Below are positions 25,735 through 33,222 of a DNA stretch of 64,000 nucleotides, in pieces; the stretch's first letter is position 1; each line of letters starts with the position of its first letter. The position numbers and the translations under genes are program-made. Source of the stretch: Fulvivirga maritima (GTDB lineage Bacteria > Bacteroidota > Bacteroidia > Cytophagales > Cyclobacteriaceae); assembly GCF_021389955.1 (NCBI RefSeq), contig NZ_CP089980.1:991501-1055500 (forward strand), written 5' to 3'. Below the pieces are notes generated by a model. The model was given only the letters and a program-made list of their open reading frames with translations. It did not search any database and was not told the origin of the DNA.

Positions 25735-26559
25735 ATGTGTAAAGTACTTAAAGTCAGTAGAAGTGGTTTCTATAATTGGAGCAACAGAAGGCCATCAATG
25801 AGAAAGTTGGAGAATGAAAAGGTATCCGCATATATCAGGACTATACACAGCAATAGCAGAGGAAGGTATGGTAGCCCGAAGATCACCGAGGAGTTACGAG
25901 ACCTGGGTTGGCGTATCTCTCGCCCCAGAGTGGCCAGGATCATGCGTAACCAGGGCATTAGAAGTATTATTTGCAGAAAGTTCAGAGGAACTACCACCCA
26001 ATCAAGACACAACTATCCAGTAGCTAAAAACCTATTAAACAGAGATTTTCAGGCAAACCTTCCGGGGCATAAATGGGTCTCTGATATTACATACATCCCC
26101 ACTGGTCAAGGTTGGATGTATTTAACCATCATTATGGATTTGTACGATCGAAAGATTATAGGATGGTCATTGAGTAGGTCTATGGCGTGCCATGATACAA
26201 TATGGCCAGCCTGGAGAATGGCTTTAATTAATAGGCCAATAACAAACCAATTAATATTTCATTCCGACCGGGGAGTGCAGTATGCCACCTATTCTTTTTC
26301 AGATCACCTCAAAAGTAAGGGTATACAACAAAGCATGAGTAGAAAAGGTAATTGCTGAGATAATGCTGTGGCAGAAAACTTCTTTAAGATACTGAAGTCA
26401 GAACTGGTCAAACATACCAATTTCTATAGTATTTTTCAGGCCAAGAATGACCTGTTCGAATTTATAGAAATATGGTATAATAGAAAAAGAAAACATTCGC
26501 ACTTAGGATATAAGACGCCTGAACAATTTAATAACCATAACTATTCAAAATGTGCTTAA
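25735..26559 (+). pseudogene. IS3-family transposase OrfB with in-frame TGA
   Basis: From ATG 25735 the frame encodes the HTH-like start (RSGFYNWSNRRPSMRK) and the rve integrase core: KWVSDITYIPTGQGWMYLTI, then FHSDRGVQYA. At 26356-26358 a TGA replaces the Trp codon of the conserved GNCWDNAVAE block. The frame then continues with DNAVAENFFKILKSELVKHT to 26559, including the last catalytic Glu. A single nonsense change therefore removes the catalytic Glu from the product. Confidence 0.85.
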
Positions 26560-26621
26560 CTTATTGTCCAGTTTTTTGTTGCAAATCCATTGGTTAGGTG
26601 TTATAAATTTTGTCCAATAGG

Positions 26622-26654
26622 TAGCACGCGTATTGCTGTCGCTACGCGCGCTAG
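26622..26654. repeat. REP-like palindrome, copy 1
   Basis: GCACGCGTATTGCTGTCGCT, then ACGCGCGCTAG. The stem CGCGTA/TACGCG has a GC-rich outer part. Related copies are at 28551, 29211 (inverted) and 31950. Upstream bases (TTTTGTCCAATAGGTA) are shared with copy 4. Confidence 0.75.
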
Positions 26655-26947
26655 ATGGGTTATCTCAAAAAGAGCTTGCGCAACTTTTTAATACCTCACA
26701 TACAACCATAGGAAAGTATGAGCGTGACGAGATGATACCGTCTATTGAAGCGGCTAAAAAACTAGCCAGGATATTAGATACTACGGTAGGTTATTTGCTA
26801 GGAGAAAATGAACAAGCTGATCTGTTCAAAGACAAAAAAATGCTGCAGCGACTGCAAGACATTTTAAACCTACCAGAAAAAGAAAAAAGCAGCCTGATTC
26901 TGACCATAGATCATTTTATCAAAGCTGCTAAAATTAATATGATGTAA
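26633..26947 (+). pseudogene. XRE-family HTH regulator, N-terminus replaced by REP sequence
   Basis: The recognisable domain starts at GLSQKELAQLFNTSHTTIGK, then YERDEMIPSIEAAKKLARIL and TTVGYLLGE. The normal first helix (about 12 residues before GLSQ) is missing. Its place is taken by translated REP sequence with only a TTG start. The C-terminal helix (ILNLPEKEKSSLILTIDHFI) is intact. Probably a gene truncated when the REP/cassette junction formed; it may still be expressed as a shortened protein. Confidence 0.55.
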
Positions 26948-26951
26948 GAAC

Positions 26952-27230
26952 TTAGTACTTATAGTTTTTATCTTCTTTTGGTGGAAGCGGATATTGTTCC
27001 ATATCTAAGAGAAAATCATTTTTAAGTTGCACTTCTTTGTGTATCTCTCCTAATCTAAATGAAAATTTAAAAACTAATTCTGCGTTAAGGTCTCCAAAAT
27101 CTATAGTTACAAAGGGAACACCCTCTAAATGCTCCGAATACGCTTTAATTTCTGTCTCGTGTTCCTTGTTAAAGTGGAATGTATACTGGATAACAGCTAT
27201 GTTAGCATAGAATGCTCTAAAAATTTTCAT
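26952..27230 (-). CDS. Probable immunity protein for the deaminase-like toxin end (92 aa)
   Basis: 92 residues starting at ATG 27230, immediately after the stop (27233-27231) of the upstream toxin fragment with no gap. No known domain; acidic, one-domain size, no signal peptide: MKIFRAFYANIAVIQYTFHF, then VTIDFGDLNAELVFKFSFRL. Position directly behind a toxin C-terminus is the standard place for a cytoplasmic cognate immunity gene. Function is inferred from context only. Confidence 0.5.
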   Translation of the reverse strand: MKIFRAFYANIAVIQYTFHFNKEHETEIKAYSEHLEGVPFVTIDFGDLNAELVFKFSFRLGEIHKEVQLKNDFLLDMEQYPLPPKEDKNYKY

Positions 27231-27511
27231 CTATTTAACGTTCTTTAAACCATCAATTAGGTATATGTCTACATTAGGAAACATAGTAGCAAAGTCTTGA
27301 ATAACACCTTGACAAGACACACAGTAAGGTAGTTCAGATGCAATAGATATTTCACCTGTTATTTCTGGGTAAACCTGACCTTTCTTAGCTTTTAAACGAT
27401 TAGCTATTTCGCTTAACCCAACGTACTCAGTATCAAACTCTCTGCTCCATGCGCCGTCTGTATCTACTCCTCCACTTCTATCAACCTTATAAAAGTCAAA
27501 GATCTGTTCAC
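27231..27511 (-). pseudogene. C-terminal toxin fragment with nucleic-acid-deaminase-like motif
   Basis: An open frame with no start, entering from cassette B and ending TAG at 27231. It encodes GEQIFDFYKVDRSGGVDTDG, EFDTEYVGLSEIANRLK and ISIASELPYCVSCQGVIQDF, then ATMFPNVDIYLIDG. The PYCxxC followed by a VI-x-x-F helix and FPN is the zinc-binding half of deaminase-fold toxins of polymorphic toxin systems; DTE would be the first zinc/proton-shuttle motif. The N-terminal delivery part is missing: the junction is the cassette palindrome. Orphan toxin tip retained with its immunity gene. Confidence 0.55.
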
Positions 27512-27609
27512 CCCCGCTATCCTTAGTCTTACCGAAGGGCGACTAAGGATTTATGAATGGTAACGAGTGTCTCTGACACGGCGAATTGGCTTCTTATCTC
27601 AAAAGCAAT

Positions 27610-28509
27610 CTAATACCCCTCCTCCAAGATACCATATTCAGACTGATGATTAGCATACCAAGCCCTTAACTCTTGTAAGGCTTGCTCGTAATTATCTACT
27701 GCCAGTTCTCCGTCTTCTGTGGGGAGGGGCTGGGCGGTGAGGTGTGGGGCAAGGTATTCCATTACTCTGTAGCCACAAAGGATGGCGACTTCGTTATCTG
27801 GGTCTGCGGAGGTGCAGTTGTTTTCATTGCTGTTAATGATGGTGAAAAGGTAATCAAAGGCCGCTTTGTTGCGGGTGTAGACTAGATCTGGCGCTAGTTC
27901 ATAGACCAGGTTATCATTTACCGGGAGGTTTTCAAGGATGCTGATGATTTTTTGAGCTGAAGCCTCATCTCCCATGCGCGATAAGGCTAGCAAGGCTGAC
28001 CACTGCAGTCTGCGATTTGAGGATGCCGCATAGCTTTTCAATGTATTCTCTGCTTCCGAAATATTCAAATAGCCGATTAATTTGATAAGTTCTGGCTTAT
28101 GGTATTTTATAGTACTCAAGGCTGACAAAAGCTCTTGCTGATCTTTGGCTGAAAACAAGTCTTTATCAAACTCAGTGAGAAATTCTATATTATCTCCTGA
28201 AAGACCAGAATCCTTATCTTTTACACCTTCAATTAATGCTTCTATAGCTACTTTTTTGATCTGTTGATTATCAGTATTAGTGGCTGACCTATAAGCGATG
28301 TAATAGGCCTTACCTCTCACATCATCTATTGAATCTTTGTAATATGGTGTAAGCTGATTCATTAAATTCATATCCCCAGAGAAAAACGCTGAAGGTATTT
28401 GTGGGTAAGAACCCGTTCTTACGGATTGAATGTAAGTGTCTATATTCTGGCTTCTTGCTGTGAAGGTGAAGAGACAGGCTATGGATATGGTGAGTAGTGT
28501 TTTTTTCAT
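27610..28509 (-). CDS. Secreted HEAT-repeat-like protein
   Basis: 299 residues. Signal peptide 1-20 (MKKTLLTISIACLFTFTARS). The rest is helical with HEAT-like repeats at ~65-215 (LIKLIGYLNISEAENTLKSY, LQWSALLALSRMGDEASAQK). The protein ends in a Gln/Glu-rich helix (NYEQALQELRAWYANHQSEY). Periplasmic or surface. It is the only intact member of three local copies. Being embedded among toxin/immunity scraps it could be an immunity or adaptor protein, but nothing in the sequence proves that. Confidence 0.65.
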   Translation of the reverse strand: MKKTLLTISIACLFTFTARSQNIDTYIQSVRTGSYPQIPSAFFSGDMNLMNQLTPYYKDSIDDVRGKAYYIAYRSATNTDNQQIKKVAIEALIEGVKDKDSGLSGDNIEFLTEFDKDLFSAKDQQELLSALSTIKYHKPELIKLIGYLNISEAENTLKSYAASSNRRLQWSALLALSRMGDEASAQKIISILENLPVNDNLVYELAPDLVYTRNKAAFDYLFTIINSNENNCTSADPDNEVAILCGYRVMEYLAPHLTAQPLPTEDGELAVDNYEQALQELRAWYANHQSEYGILEEGY

Positions 28510-28550
28510 TTATTGATAAGATAGATTAATTGTTGTGGAATCTAGTTAAG

Positions 28551-28583
28551 TAGGACGCGTATTGCTGTCGCTAATCGCGCTAG
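28551..28583. repeat. REP-like palindrome, copy 2
   Basis: GGACGCGTATTGCTGTCGCT, then AATCGCGCTAG. It lies at the 5' side of the HEAT-like gene of cassette B. Slightly degenerate in the second arm relative to copy 1. Confidence 0.7.
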
Positions 28584-28625
28584 ATGGAGTGGCAACGGAG
28601 TGGGACTACTGACACCGCTAGCTTT

Positions 28626-29081
28626 CTAGAGATTTTCATTACTTAAAGATAATATATCACTTAAAACTCTTCTTTGCGTCAAATACAGTACATCATGCTT
28701 TGTAGAATCCTTTTGCTCGCTGTTTAATTTTAGTCTATTGAGCATTTTCGGCAAACCTTTTTTAAAAGATAGTAGACAAAGGTTAGTGTAACCATTTGGT
28801 AAATGATCAATTACTCTAGAAGGATTTAAATAAACTGATTCTAAAAACACTTCAACCTCCAAAAAGGATTCTGGATTACTACTTGTAAATAAGATATCAA
28901 ACTTAGTATTAATATTTATATCTATACTTAAACCTTTAGCACCAACTAAAAATTCGCCATATTTCAAATTAAACCTTTTTAAAATACTTTTTTCCGGCCT
29001 ATCCCATAATAAAATTGTAGGGTTTTGCTTTAAAATTCCACTTATTGATATTTGCTCAAATACACTTGCTGTAATTTTCAT
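28626..29081 (-). CDS. Hypothetical protein, probable immunity protein (151 aa)
   Basis: 151 residues, no recognised domain, no signal peptide: VFEQISISGILKQNPTILLW, then FEILFTSS-like segment FDILFTSSNPESFLEVEVFL. Its ATG overlaps the TGA of an open frame from upstream (ATGA), and that frame has no start and is cut by a REP element. This repeats the toxin-tip/immunity arrangement at 26952-27511. The role as immunity protein is inferred from layout. Confidence 0.45.
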   Translation of the reverse strand: MKITASVFEQISISGILKQNPTILLWDRPEKSILKRFNLKYGEFLVGAKGLSIDININTKFDILFTSSNPESFLEVEVFLESVYLNPSRVIDHLPNGYTNLCLLSFKKGLPKMLNRLKLNSEQKDSTKHDVLYLTQRRVLSDILSLSNENL

Positions 29082-29210
29082 TTTATATTATATTTAATCG
29101 CCTTCTCGTAAAATTCATACGATTTCTCCAATGATGATGGGGGTAATTCTTCCAATAACCTTAACGATTCCCCTGATGACTGTCTCAAGCTACTTGGTAA
29201 ACCCTTCTGG
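29078..29210 (-). pseudogene. Short C-terminal fragment of a larger (toxin-like) protein
   Basis: An open frame ending TGA at 29078, overlapping the next start. It encodes KGLPSSLRQSSGESLRLLEE, then LPPSSLEKSYEFYEKAIKYN. There is no start codon: upstream lies REP copy 3 and then the end of the RAYT gene. Too short to name a domain. The translational coupling to a small gene suggests it was the tip of a polymorphic toxin. Confidence 0.4.
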
Positions 29211-29238
29211 CGCGCGTAGCGAAGCAATACGCGTGACT
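29211..29238. repeat. REP-like palindrome, copy 3 (inverted, at 3' end of RAYT gene)
   Basis: CGCGCGTAGCGAAGCAATAC, then GCGTGAC: the reverse orientation of copies 1, 2 and 4. It abuts the stop codon of the RAYT transposase gene, the usual location of a REP cognate to its RAYT. Confidence 0.7.
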
Positions 29239-29740
29239 ACCGCACTAATTCAACATCTATCAATCCCTTTCTTCCAGCATAATCCCTTGCGGAACTGTAC
29301 CAATAATTTTCTGCCTCATCTACTATCTCTGACTCGACTGGATTATTATGAATATAATCAACACGTTGTTCTACTAGTTCCGCGCTATACAATTCTACAG
29401 GATGGTTTCCATCTTTCCATAATTTATTAGCTGTAATTCTTTTTAATAATCTTCCTGCTTTTTCAGATGCTCTTAGTAGCCATTCACTTCTGCTTTCATT
29501 GATCAATTTAATTTCTTCTATAAGCTTTTTGTTGCTATGCTTTTTAAAATCTCTCATAATAGCACTTAAAGATTCCCCATTTCTACTACTGATTACCATG
29601 TGAAGGTGACTGGGCATAAGGCACCAGGCATGAATAATTAATCCTCTTTTTTTGCTGATAATACTTCAGGCAATTAATTAAAACATGCTTATATTCCTTT
29701 CTGGTGAATAGATCTATCCAGAAAACAACTGTGCTGGTCT

Positions 29741-29747
29741 CAAAATA
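29741..29747. repeat. 7-bp target-site duplication, left copy (CAAAATA)
   Basis: CAAAATA at 29741-29747 and again at 31444-31450 flanks the IS. Removing the IS and one copy restores the RAYT reading frame GLYFETS exactly. Confidence 0.75.
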
Positions 29748-29788
29748 GGCCTCCCTTGATAATTACATAAATCAAAACAAGATATAAA

Positions 29789-29817
29789 AGCTGGACTGAT
29801 TAAGTCCAGCTTTTTTT
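29789..29817 (+). terminator. Hairpin terminator at the transposase-distal IS end
   Basis: AGCTGGACT, GATTA, AGTCCAGCT, then seven T on the plus strand. On the minus strand the stem is followed by TTTTATAT, so it can also end the transposase message. The same hairpin is in the remnant at 18959-18988. Confidence 0.7.
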
Positions 29818-29954
29818 GTTATAAATCTGAACACCTTCCGCTTTAGCGTCTTCGAAAAGTGCAAAATCGTGAGTGGTTTTATTAATAAATCTGAAGGAAT
29901 ATCGATTTAGAATAGTATAGACACACCGATCCCTAAGGCTTTTCTGATTTAGGT

Positions 29955-31292
29955 TTAGGCGGCCTGAAGTAGTGGTATGTTTTCTGATTTCTTTTTGCTC
30001 ATCTTAACAGCATTGGCCATCATAACGGCAAAGAATACATGTATCATTTCTCGTTTTTCTCCCTTAACCTTGATTTTATTCAGGCCGTAAGCCGTTTTAT
30101 GGGTACCAAAACTTCCCTCCATCACGGTTGCTCTCTGGTTAGAGATGAGGCTTCTGAGTTTGCTTTCCTGAGGTTTGTTTATCTTGGGGCCTTTCTTTGG
30201 AAAGCAAGTGAACACTTTCCTTACTGTTAAATACTTTCTGTTGGCATTAGTGGCATAAATGCGATCTGCCCCCAGCTGATGAAGGGAACCAAATATCGAT
30301 CTATGTTTTAAACTACTTATTTTTAGTCTGGTACTTTCATTGAATGCCCTGAACTCCATGGCATCAATAAAGCAGATGCCGTCTACCTGAAGCATGTGGG
30401 CTTTCATTCCAAACTCAACCCTTTTAGTTTCTTTGCCTCGTACGATAGGCCTGACATAAGGTCTGGGAAGCGATACTATCCTGTTTTTCAATTCTTTAGC
30501 TGGATGATGCTGCAAGAATTGCTGTTGCTCAAGTACCTTCTTTATTGTTTTTAGGTATGATCGCTCTTGAAAGTGAAGCTGTATTTGTGGGTTTTCATTG
30601 AGTAAGTATTGCAGCTGTCCAAGCCCTTTGGACAGTAGATATATCAATGCCTTTTTACGCTTGCGTCCAGCTTTGTATGTCTTTTTTCGACTACGATCGT
30701 AAGACATCTGCTTGCGTTTTTGATCTATATATTTGGAGCGAGGCCGTTTTACACCTAATATTTTACTCCATCTGTAAAGCTGTTTTTCAAACACCCATTG
30801 ACAGCTTTCCCAAAGTAGTTTTACATCGGTAGGAAAACGAATATAACTTTCATAGCAAGTGGCATCCATTAAGAGAACATGCGTATTATTCATATCTCTT
30901 TTCCAATGATGAATGAGTACTTCCTGAAGTTGTTGCCAATCAGTATTATCAGCCATATACGTCCTGATTCTACTTAAAATGGCCTTATCCTTAATTCTTT
31001 GGTTATCATCCAACAATTTATTGCAAAAAAGCTGAAGGCTCCAGTCAGTATTAAATCGTTCTATTAACTTCTCGTCACTCAGGTTTAAATAAGATTTTAG
31101 AAACATTAGACCAAACATGCCTTGGGCCGAAAACCAGCGGGGTGCGCCTGGGCCTCTATTTTCCTTTGGCAAACATTCTGAAAGTTGACTCCAAGGAATA
31201 GTATTATAAACCTTACCTAATTTGCTATTCTTGAATAAGTACCATTTTGGAGTTAAGTAATCTTGCGGTTGGAAAAGCTCTTGATCTCTCAT
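29955..31292 (-). CDS. DDE transposase, IS1182-like
   Basis: 445 residues, full length. The N-terminal DUF772-type domain is visible as FSAQGMFGLMFLKSYLNLSD, then ERFNTDWSLQLFCNKLL. The DDE core begins at VLLMDATCYESYIRFPTD (first Asp), continues through FGMKAHMLQVDGICFIDAM with LGADRIYATNANRKYL (second acidic residue region), and ends at ATVMEGSFGTHKTAYGLNKI (Glu). These match IS1182/IS5-superfamily transposases. Apparently intact. Confidence 0.85.
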   Translation of the reverse strand: MRDQELFQPQDYLTPKWYLFKNSKLGKVYNTIPWSQLSECLPKENRGPGAPRWFSAQGMFGLMFLKSYLNLSDEKLIERFNTDWSLQLFCNKLLDDNQRIKDKAILSRIRTYMADNTDWQQLQEVLIHHWKRDMNNTHVLLMDATCYESYIRFPTDVKLLWESCQWVFEKQLYRWSKILGVKRPRSKYIDQKRKQMSYDRSRKKTYKAGRKRKKALIYLLSKGLGQLQYLLNENPQIQLHFQERSYLKTIKKVLEQQQFLQHHPAKELKNRIVSLPRPYVRPIVRGKETKRVEFGMKAHMLQVDGICFIDAMEFRAFNESTRLKISSLKHRSIFGSLHQLGADRIYATNANRKYLTVRKVFTCFPKKGPKINKPQESKLRSLISNQRATVMEGSFGTHKTAYGLNKIKVKGEKREMIHVFFAVMMANAVKMSKKKSENIPLLQAA

Positions 31293-31342
31293 ATATTGCA
31301 GTGTTAATTGTGATTAGGCACTACAATTTAACAAATCAAAAA

Positions 31343-31380
31343 CCCCGAAAAAAGCTTTATATAGCTAATTTCGGGGTTTT
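31343..31380. terminator. Bidirectional hairpin inside the IS right end
   Basis: AAACCCCGAAA and TTTCGGGGTTT form an 11-bp stem around an AT-rich loop, upstream of the transposase start. It probably shields the transposase gene from outside transcription. Confidence 0.65.
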
Positions 31381-31667
31381 ATTTTATGCTTTAATACTGA
31401 TAAGTAACTGTATTTCAGTGTTTTTTATTTAAAAGGGAGGCCCCAAAATATAAACCTTCTGGGTTTCTGAATTTGTATTTCTCAGACATGTCTTTATTTT
31501 CAGTAGCTAAATATAAGAACTTTAATTAGCAGTGAGGGAAAGTGGTTATTGAACAGATTGAGTGAGCACCCCCGCTATCCTTAGTCTTACCGAAGGGCGA
31601 CTAAGGATTTATGAATGGTAAAGAGTGTCTCTGACACGGCGAATTAGCTTCTTATCTCAAAAGCAAT

Positions 31668-31916
31668 CTAATACCCTTCATCCAAGATACCATAATCAGA
31701 CTGATGATTAGCATACCAAGGCCTTAAATCATCTATTGAATCTTTGTAATATGGTGTAAGCTGATTCATTAAACTCATATCTCCAGAGAAAAACGCTGAA
31801 GGTATTTGTGGGTAAGTACCCGTTCTTACGGATTGAAAGTAAGTGCCTATATTCTGGCTTCTTGCTGTGAAGATGAAGAGACAGGCTATGGATATGGTGA
31901 GTAGTGTTTTTTTCAT
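31668..31916 (-). pseudogene. HEAT-like secreted protein gene with internal deletion (82 codons)
   Basis: The first 64 residues match copy B (signal peptide, then PQIPSAFFSGDMSLMNQLTP, YYKDSIDD), and the last 18 match its C-terminus (RPWYANHQSDYGILDEGY). The frame is kept, so a short secreted peptide could be made, but the repeat domain is gone. Confidence 0.75.
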
Positions 31917-31949
31917 TTATTGATTAGGTGATAACTTTTGTCTAATAGG

Positions 31950-31982
31950 TAGCACGCGTATTGCTGTCGCTACGCATGCTAG
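31950..31982. repeat. REP-like palindrome, copy 4
   Basis: TAGCACGCGTATTGCTGTCG, then CTACGCATGCTAG. It lies just upstream of the deleted HEAT-like gene of cassette C, in the same orientation as copies 1 and 2. Confidence 0.7.
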
Positions 31983-32036
31983 TTAGGATCAACCACCATG
32001 CCAAGCATGGCGGCAACGAGGGTAGTTTTATTTAAA

Positions 32037-33218
32037 CTATTCCTCTTGATCTGGCTCAATGATCTCAAAACAGTAAACACTTCTACCATTGTCCCCCAAC
32101 AGATATTTACCTTGATAAGAACGTTCCAGGAAACGAAAACGGGTAAGGTCTAAGCGGCTCTGAATGACGTCATTTTCCGGATCCTCCGGTGGATACTTTT
32201 CGGAGGCAAACTCAGCATACTCCACTTTGTGTGTAGTTCTGCTGATAGCACTCATTACATCTGCAAAACTCTCTTTCCCATCTTGTTCAAAGAATATATA
32301 CTCATCAGATAAGGTGATCTCAGATACTATATCAACATCCTCCGACATCCAATATACTTCACCAGAAATTTTGCTAATACAATACACATTCATTGGAGTA
32401 CGAGCAAATATACTGTCTCCCTCAAAGATCATCTGCATGGTAAAGCCTGCATTGCCCCCCTCCTTTAGCCAAGTGGATTCAATCTGGCGGGTATCTAGGT
32501 TCACCACATTCAATCCAAAAGATTCCGCCCAGATATAGAGTTTGTTATCTTGTCTGTTGAGTTCCCCGTTTAAAGAAGACTCTCCCTCGGTTATGATCGG
32601 AAGGCTCCAAAGTGTTTTACCCGTTCTTTTATCTAACTGATAAAAAGTAGTCCGAGTGGTCATATTGATCAAATTTTCTTTGTACTCCTGAAAGGTATAT
32701 ACTGTCTCCGGAAATTCACGCTGCCATATCTGCTTCCGCGAAAAGGGATCAAAAGCAAAGAGCTTATTTTTATCCTCCACATAGTAAAGAACAGAGTCAT
32801 TTAAAAAGTAAGGAAAATCCCCATCACTGATAAAACCAAACTTTTTATATTTTCGTTTGGTAAGGGAAATCTTACCGGTGTACATGTTTTTGATCACAAT
32901 CTTATCCATCAGGTCAAACACCAGCAGGCTGTCTGGCAGCCTGGATTTAATAACTTGCAGATCAGCAGGATTTGAGAAAAATAATTGCTTAGAGGTCTTT
33001 AAGTCCACCACAAAATCCATATTGAAGTGATGGATTAGTAGGTCATTTTTAACCAGTACACGCTTGATGAAATAATGAGAATGATCGTTTTGCTCATAAG
33101 GGAACTCCCATTTCAATTCCAGGATTTCAGCTATGCTTTTATCCGCATACAGGCCTGTTTGAGCCTGTGCACTTATTAATCCAATGCTAAAAAAGGTGGC
33201 TAATATTAATTGCTTCAT
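32037..33218 (-). CDS. Periplasmic PQQ-like beta-propeller protein, probable immunity partner of the M15 protein
   Basis: 393 residues with a signal peptide (MKQLILATFFSIGLISAQAQ). The mature part is a beta-propeller of PQQ/quinoprotein-like repeats: LFAFDPFSRKQIWQREFPET, TFYQLDKRTGKTLWSLPIIT, VYCISKISGEVYWMSEDVDI. There is no PQQ-dehydrogenase active site. It is the last gene of the long operon, 4 bp after the stop of the M15-bearing protein. An exported protein encoded directly behind a peptidoglycan-active effector is what an immunity protein would look like; the alternative is a structural scaffold protein. Confidence 0.65.
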   Translation of the reverse strand: MKQLILATFFSIGLISAQAQTGLYADKSIAEILELKWEFPYEQNDHSHYFIKRVLVKNDLLIHHFNMDFVVDLKTSKQLFFSNPADLQVIKSRLPDSLLVFDLMDKIVIKNMYTGKISLTKRKYKKFGFISDGDFPYFLNDSVLYYVEDKNKLFAFDPFSRKQIWQREFPETVYTFQEYKENLINMTTRTTFYQLDKRTGKTLWSLPIITEGESSLNGELNRQDNKLYIWAESFGLNVVNLDTRQIESTWLKEGGNAGFTMQMIFEGDSIFARTPMNVYCISKISGEVYWMSEDVDIVSEITLSDEYIFFEQDGKESFADVMSAISRTTHKVEYAEFASEKYPPEDPENDVIQSRLDLTRFRFLERSYQGKYLLGDNGRSVYCFEIIEPDQEE

Positions 33219-33222
33219 AATC

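Larger units (their letters stand above)
25329..26589 (+). mobile_element. IS3-family element (IS150-like group)
   Basis: About 1261 bp. The 36-base ends are imperfect inverted repeats: TGGACCTGCTAC and TGGATTTGCAAC outermost, both finishing TAAGTTAAGC after TTGGACAG or CTGGACAA. It contains orfA and orfB with a -1 frameshift signal. No target duplication is visible, in keeping with a deletion beside it. orfB has a premature TGA, so the element is probably dead. Confidence 0.85.
27512..28583 (-). repeat. Cassette copy B (complete): palindromes + HEAT-like gene + REP
   Basis: The complete form of a unit present three times: a downstream flank with two palindromes (ATCCTTAGTC...GACTAAGGAT at about 27519-27548; GTGTC-TCT-GACAC near 27566), the secreted HEAT-like gene, its 5' flank, and a REP-like element. 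Copies: A 24869-26654 (with IS and deletion), B here, C 31570-31982 (internal deletion). Confidence 0.75.
29748..31443 (-). mobile_element. IS element with DUF772/DDE transposase (IS1182-like)
   Basis: About 1.7 kb. Ends GGCCTCCCTT (left) and AAGGGAGGCC(C) (right) are inverted repeats. It is flanked by a 7-bp duplication inside the RAYT gene. One transposase on the minus strand. Hairpin terminators lie at both ends (29789-29817 and about 31343-31380). A 93-bp solo end of the same element is at 18937-19029. Confidence 0.8.
29237..31489 (-). pseudogene. REP-associated tyrosine transposase (RAYT, Y1_Tnp), split by IS and frameshifted
   Basis: The start ATG is at 31489, encoding MSEKYKFRNPEGLYF. 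The IS at 29748-31443 interrupts after that. The gene resumes at 29747 with YFETSTVVFWIDLFTRKEYK. In a run of seven A (complement of 29647-29653) one surplus A shifts the frame; removing it gives RGLIIHAWCLMPSHLHMVIS, containing the HxH metal-binding motif (HLH) of Y1 HUH transposases. The remainder has YIHNNPVESEIVDEAENYWY, the RAYT signature near the catalytic Tyr. So it has two independent lesions. Confidence 0.85.
31570..31982 (-). repeat. Cassette copy C: internally deleted
   Basis: It has the same downstream palindromes, the ends of the HEAT-like gene, the 5' flank and REP copy 4 as the other cassette copies, but about 650 bp of the gene interior are gone. Confidence 0.75.
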
